This document shows, in pieces, positions 53,229 through 57,012 of a stretch of 57,012 bases of DNA (position 1 is the first letter of the stretch; each line of letters opens with the position of its first letter). This DNA is from Planctomycetota bacterium. GTDB taxonomy: Bacteria > Planctomycetota > GCA-002687715. The position numbers were made by a program, and so were the translations under genes. The DNA is taken from positions 1 to 57,012 of the forward strand of contig NZBC01000100.1 of NCBI GenBank assembly GCA_002687715.1, given 5' to 3'. The notes below the pieces were generated by a model. That model did not search any database and was not told the origin of the DNA. It saw only the letters and a program-made list of their open reading frames with translations.

Positions 53229-55318
53229 TGAAAGGCGATGCGGTACACGTTGGAGGTGCCGACCTGGTTGAAACCCTGGAAGAGCAAGGCGACGTAGTCG
53301 AAGGTCGAACCCGCGAGCGCGGATACTTCACCCGGCCCCAGTGTGAACGGAACGGTCGGGAACACGCCCGGGTCGTTCGGGCTGAAGTGGAATGGGTTCC
53401 CCGGGAAGTACGGCTGGTTGAGGAGGAAGAACGTGTAGAAGTCCGGGTAGATGCCGGCGAACGGCCCCGTGCCGTACGGGTTGGAGACCACGGTGGTCAG
53501 CGTGAGGAAGCCCTCGTCCGCACCTGGAGTGATGTCGGTGAGCGAGACGACGAGGTCGCCGACGCCCGGGCCCGACTGTGTCATGTTGAGGAAGTTCTCA
53601 CGCTGGGGGACACCGCAGATGCCGAGGGTCAGGTTGACGCCGTCGAAGATCTCGGTCTCGGTGAGCGCGCGGGAGTAGAAGCGGAACTCGTCCATGACGC
53701 CGCCCGCAGGGAGCCCGGATGAAGTCGAGCCGGAGTAGCCCCCAACCGCGAATCCGGTGCCGCCCGTGATGTCCACTGCGGCGGCCTGAGCCACCGTCAC
53801 GTTGAGAACGCCGTTGAGGTAGCCGCGAATCTCTGGCACTGAAGAGTCGTAGACCCACGCGCAGTGGGCGTTGCCGGAGTCAGGGGCGCCGCCGGTGATG
53901 ATGGCCTGGGTGAGCGGTCCGCGGAGGATCGTGTTGCCGAGGCCCGCAGCGCCGTTGGTGAACACCCGCCACAATCCGGCTCCGGCGTCGCCGCACAGAT
54001 ACCCGAACGGGTTCACGGCCGCTGTGCCACTGAGGTCGAGCCAGAACGACAGCGTCCAGTCGCTCGTGCCGATATCGGCGCTCCAGCCGGTGTCCACGAA
54101 GTCTACGTTGCCCGGGCTGCCCGAGCCGACGAGACCGCCACCGATCCGGCCGCTGTTGTTGATGGTCTGACCGTTCACGGTCGCCGTCGGGGTACCCAAG
54201 CCGGGGTTCGCTTCGTTGGGGGTCGTGCCGCCGATGAAATCAGCCACGTTGAACCGGTAGTACAGACCCTCCGGGACGTTGCCGCCCGGCGCGAACCCGA
54301 CCATGTAGTTGATGTGGCCCTTCCAATTGCGCGGCACGTAGTCCGCACCGAACGGATACGCCTTGCCGCGCCCGGCGAGTACGGACATGTCCGCGTTCAT
54401 CGTGACGGTATCGCCTTCGGAACCGAAGTGGGTCTCGTACGAGACGAAGCGGCCGGGATCCGACGACGTGACGTAGAACCCCTGCGTCCGACCGGCCCCG
54501 ATGGTGACCCCGACGGGAACGGGAATGGAGGTGGCGATCGAGGGGCCGTTGGCCGTGACCTCGCCTGTTCCGAGCAGGGTCCACGCCGTCGGGTCGCTCT
54601 GCTTGCCCGTGTACGAGCCGCCGCCCGTGACGCAGTACACTTCCATCGGACCGCTACCGCTGGTGGTCACCCACGTCGTGTCGAAGGAGAGGACCGTGAG
54701 CGGTTTCCCGCCGGACGCGACGACGTCGAACATGGCCCCGTTCTGGCCGTTGGCCCCCGGGAGTCCGGGAGGGGTCTCGAGGTATCCTGGCGTGAAGTGG
54801 ATGTTGCCGCTCCAGATGCGGGGAGAGAAGGTCGCGCCGAACGGATAGCTCTTACCGGCGCCCTCGTAGAACGCGAGATACGCGTTGGCGCGGTACAGCA
54901 CGCCCGTCGTGGAACCGTTGGTGTAGTTGATCCCGGTGCCGTTGGTCGCCGTCACATAGAACGCACGTCGCTCGCCAGTGTTCAGGCCGACCCCGACGTG
55001 CAGGGGCAGAGGCGTGGGAACGTCGGTCCCATTCGACGTCACCTCCGTCGCACCTAACAACTGCCAGCTCGCCATGGTCGTCGGAGCGGCCGTGTAGGAC
55101 TCACCGCCTGGCAGCGTCCAGATCTCCATCGTCCACGTTCCGGGGTCGAGGTTCACGTCGAAGCAGACGATCGTGCAGTTCTGGATCGCTTGCACGTCGA
55201 ACATGTTCCCGGACTGACCGTTGTTGCTCGCGAACGTGGTCGTGAGCGTCATCTGGGCGGACGCAGCAATCGAAAGGGCAAGGCCCAGGCAAACGGCTAG
55301 CAGCACGTTCTTCTTCAT
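53225..55318 (-). CDS. Secreted laminin-G-type protein with two MFDV modules
   Basis: A 697-residue exported protein. ATG at 55318 starts a signal peptide (MKKNVLLAVCLGLALSIAAS). Two copies of one module follow: about 28-170 (GQSGNMFDV ... YPFGATFSPRIWSGNIHF) and about 175-330 (GQNGAMFDV ... YPFGADYVPRNWKGHIN). A laminin-G-like jelly roll lies at about 335-570 (DWTLSFWLDL, CAWVYDSSVPEIRGYLNG, MDEFRFYSRALTETEI). The C-terminal part of about 130 residues ends VYRIAFQ. It is probably a surface adhesin or polymer-binding protein. The stop overlaps the EEP start by four nt, so both are translated from one mRNA. Confidence 0.82.
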   Translation of the reverse strand: MKKNVLLAVCLGLALSIAASAQMTLTTTFASNNGQSGNMFDVQAIQNCTIVCFDVNLDPGTWTMEIWTLPGGESYTAAPTTMASWQLLGATEVTSNGTDVPTPLPLHVGVGLNTGERRAFYVTATNGTGINYTNGSTTGVLYRANAYLAFYEGAGKSYPFGATFSPRIWSGNIHFTPGYLETPPGLPGANGQNGAMFDVVASGGKPLTVLSFDTTWVTTSGSGPMEVYCVTGGGSYTGKQSDPTAWTLLGTGEVTANGPSIATSIPVPVGVTIGAGRTQGFYVTSSDPGRFVSYETHFGSEGDTVTMNADMSVLAGRGKAYPFGADYVPRNWKGHINYMVGFAPGGNVPEGLYYRFNVADFIGGTTPNEANPGLGTPTATVNGQTINNSGRIGGGLVGSGSPGNVDFVDTGWSADIGTSDWTLSFWLDLSGTAAVNPFGYLCGDAGAGLWRVFTNGAAGLGNTILRGPLTQAIITGGAPDSGNAHCAWVYDSSVPEIRGYLNGVLNVTVAQAAAVDITGGTGFAVGGYSGSTSSGLPAGGVMDEFRFYSRALTETEIFDGVNLTLGICGVPQRENFLNMTQSGPGVGDLVVSLTDITPGADEGFLTLTTVVSNPYGTGPFAGIYPDFYTFFLLNQPYFPGNPFHFSPNDPGVFPTVPFTLGPGEVSALAGSTFDYVALLFQGFNQVGTSNVYRIAFQ

Positions 55319-55687
55319 GATCCGACGCTTTCTCGTGTAGCTCACGGAGTCTTGTGAGCGGCTAGGGCAAGCGCTCCAGGAACATCACGATTTGGATCCA
55401 GGGGATACGACGGAGGAACGTCGTGAGTCAGGCCGGCAGTCTAGCGCGCGAAGTTCGCTCGCGATACTCTCCGCCACCGAAAACCAGAGAAACTGATCCC
55501 ATCCCCGAAGAGCGCACATCGGGTTCTCGTCGCGGCCGTACGCGTTGAGCCTCGACGGCGCTACGTTCCGGTGGGTGTGCCAGGCGAGCTACGACGTCCT
55601 GCTGCGTAGAGATCATCACGGCTCGTTCGTCAGTGGCCCGGGATTGCTCGGCAGGGCCCCGTGCCGCTTGTCGTCGCGAGCGTGTTT
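55319..55687. other. Intergenic stretch without recognised gene
   Basis: 369 nt between the stop of the spermidine-synthase-like gene and the start of the laminin-G-type gene, both on the minus strand. It contains a small CGACG-GAGGAA-CGTCG hairpin near 55408. Open frames through it are Arg-rich and have no protein character. The laminin-G gene promoter should lie here. Confidence 0.5.
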
Positions 55688-56383
55688 CTAGGTCGCCTTT
55701 CGGGCGGCGAAGACGGTGTCCTCTTTCTCCTCGTCGATGAGGTCGTTCCACCAGGTCACGGTGTCGACCTCGACGTGATCGAACACTGCGGAGAGCGTCG
55801 CCGCGAACGCCGGGTTGGGAAACGTGGACCACACTGCGAGCACACCGCCCGGACGCAGGTGATCCGCGACCTGTCGCAGGCCATCCGCCGTGTAGAAGGC
55901 GGCGCTCGACGGCTCCAGCGGTTCGTCGGGAGCGTGGTCCACGTCGATGAGGATCAGATCGGTCGGACGCTCGGGCGAGTCGAGCAGCCGCGCGTACACG
56001 TCCCCTTGGGTGAGGACGAAGCGTTCGTCGCTGGCCAGCTCGTCGCCGACTGGAAGCCAGCCCTTTTCGAGCCACGTCATGACGGGTTCGAGCAGCTCGA
56101 TGGTCTCGACCCGTGCGACCCGTTCCGACGCGAGCGCCGCCTGAGCGGTGTAGCCGAGGCCGAGTCCACCGACGACGACCTCCAGCTCCTCGCCCGCGTG
56201 CAACCGCAATGCCATCTCGGTCAACGCACGCTCTGACTCGGTGTGGTAGCTGCTCATCAGGAACACGTGGTCGAGCGTCACCTCGGTGACGATTGTCCCC
56301 GGCCGCGAGAGCAGCTCCCGTCGCCGCAGGCAGAGCTGACCGAGCGGCGTTTCCTGGAGGTCGAGGACTTCGAAGAGCGGCAT
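55688..56383 (-). CDS. Spermidine-synthase-like methyltransferase-fold protein
   Basis: A 231-residue protein with the Rossmann-type fold of spermidine synthases and related methyltransferases. The N-terminal beta hairpin region (LFEVLDLQETPLGQLCLRR) precedes MSSYHTESERALTEMAL, then motif I EVVVGGLGLGYTAQAAL, motif II VARVETIELLEPVMTWL, and DLILIDVDHAPDEPLEP with the acidic gate-keeper residues; GGVLAVWSTFPNPAF completes the core. ATG at 56383 is used. It lies 23 nt after the PEP carboxylase stop and may be co-transcribed. Actual polyamine synthesis is unproven; single-copy homologues of this type are often of unknown role. Confidence 0.82.
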   Translation of the reverse strand: MPLFEVLDLQETPLGQLCLRRRELLSRPGTIVTEVTLDHVFLMSSYHTESERALTEMALRLHAGEELEVVVGGLGLGYTAQAALASERVARVETIELLEPVMTWLEKGWLPVGDELASDERFVLTQGDVYARLLDSPERPTDLILIDVDHAPDEPLEPSSAAFYTADGLRQVADHLRPGGVLAVWSTFPNPAFAATLSAVFDHVEVDTVTWWNDLIDEEKEDTVFAARKAT

Positions 56384-56406
56384 GAGCGCGGAGTCTCCGT
56401 GAGATC

Positions 56407-57012
56407 TCAACCCGTGTTCTGCAGCCCGCGCGCGATCCCCTTCACCGTCGTGAATAGGACACGAGCAAGGTCATCATCCTCGCGGCCACCCTCGCGCCAG
56501 CGGGCGAGTACCTCGATCTGCAGGAAGTTCATCGGGTCGACGTAGGGGTTGCGGAGGCGGATCGCACGGGCGAGAACCGGGTGCCGCTCGAGGAGCGTGT
56601 TCTGCTCGAGGATCTCGAGGAGGCGGGCACGCGTCTCGTGGAAGGACGTCAGGAGGTGGGCACCCGTGGCCTGCGCCGCGTCACCGCCGAGCGCGAAGTA
56701 GCGTGACGCGATCTCCGGGTCCGCCTTGGCTAGGACCATCTCGACGTCCTGGAGCAGGTTGCGAAAGAACGGCCAGGACCGGGCCATCTCGCGCGCCGTG
56801 TCGAGGCCGTGGGTGTTGAGGAGGCGGTTGAACCCCGCGTCGAGCCCGAGCCACCCGGGCAGCATGAGTCGGGTCTGGGTCCACGCGAACACCCACGGGA
56901 TCGCGCGCAGATCGGCGATGCCGGCCTGTCTGCGACGGGACGGCGGCCGCGAGCCGATCCGTAGCCGTTCGATGACGTCGATGGGCGTGACCTCGCGAAA
57001 CACCGTGGGGAA
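56407..57012 (-). CDS. ppc: Phosphoenolpyruvate carboxylase, C-terminal part (runs off the right edge)
   Basis: The last 201 codons of PEP carboxylase, which fixes bicarbonate onto phosphoenolpyruvate to give oxaloacetate. The frame stays open to the window edge (FPTVFREVTPIDVIE...), so the start lies outside. Hallmarks: IGSRPPSRRR (phosphate-binding Arg cluster), LRAIPWVFAWTQTRLMLPGW, and near the end RLRNPYVDPMNFLQIEVLAR followed by VKGIARGLQNTG, whose C-terminal asparagine-threonine-glycine tail is diagnostic of the family. The spermidine-synthase-like gene follows 23 nt later. Confidence 0.93.
   Translation of the reverse strand, partial: FPTVFREVTPIDVIERLRIGSRPPSRRRQAGIADLRAIPWVFAWTQTRLMLPGWLGLDAGFNRLLNTHGLDTAREMARSWPFFRNLLQDVEMVLAKADPEIASRYFALGGDAAQATGAHLLTSFHETRARLLEILEQNTLLERHPVLARAIRLRNPYVDPMNFLQIEVLARWREGGREDDDLARVLFTTVKGIARGLQNTG

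Noticed and set aside
55428..56075. Minus-strand open frame of 215 codons overlapping the spermidine-synthase-like gene
   Set aside because: It is an Arg-rich out-of-frame translation; the methyltransferase motifs are in the other frame.

Overview
The window is high-GC DNA from a bacterium that looks like a member of the Planctomycetota. This is inferred from content, not from a marker gene. The clues are an ECF sigma factor paired with a membrane Ser/Thr kinase carrying a formylglycine-generating-enzyme (FGE) fold, two large BNR/VPS10-type secreted propeller proteins, a secreted Gfo/Idh/MocA oxidoreductase, a DUF1570-like protease, a XylR-like regulator, and many secreted beta-rich proteins that share a C-terminal module. 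No rRNA, tRNA, CRISPR array, phage gene or transposase gene was seen.

Layout. 0-9 kb: two small unknown proteins, a Tat-exported endonuclease/exonuclease/phosphatase (EEP) protein, and two BNR/VPS10 proteins flanking a Gfo/Idh/MocA protein. 9-15 kb: the ECF sigma/kinase-FGE pair and an 811-residue secreted protein. 15-20 kb: a 1549-residue pyruvate:ferredoxin-type oxidoreductase and a pentapeptide-repeat protein. 20-21 kb: a secreted protein. 21.4-30.7 kb: a tightly overlapping five-gene operon encoding a helical coiled-coil protein, an unknown protein, an AAA+ ATPase, an HSP90-like ATPase and a 1304-residue degenerate HSP90-like protein with a triplicated C-terminal unit. 31-34 kb: an RhlE-type helicase, a small HTH-like protein and a XylR-like regulator. 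34-38.5 kb: a secreted repeat protein and a PhoD phosphatase with two jelly-roll modules. 38.5-44 kb: a thioredoxin/intradiol-dioxygenase fusion interrupted by one in-frame TGA, then cysteine synthase, a sulfotransferase, a metalloprotease, and a polynucleotide-kinase-like/Thg1-like pair. 44-57 kb: secreted proteins, a CPBP-type membrane protein, a patatin-like protein, an AraC/GyrI regulator, a VOC lipoprotein, an ASCH-like protein, a second EEP protein, a laminin-G-type protein, a spermidine-synthase-like protein and the C-terminal part of PEP carboxylase, which runs off the right edge.

Two things stand out. First, the in-frame TGA at 39543-39545 replaces exactly the first cysteine of a thioredoxin CxxC motif (it would read U-G-W-C) and is followed at the right distance by a SECIS-like hairpin, so the gene is probably a selenoprotein. 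Second, the five-gene HSP90-like/AAA+ operon looks like one machine: start and stop codons interlock across all four junctions, one HSP90-like subunit is intact and the other has lost the ATP-lid asparagine, and I cannot match the combination to a named pathway. A smaller RNA-repair-like pair (kinase plus Thg1-like 3'-5' polymerase), a family of dispersed palindromic repeats, and recurrent modules in the secreted proteins are also worth attention.
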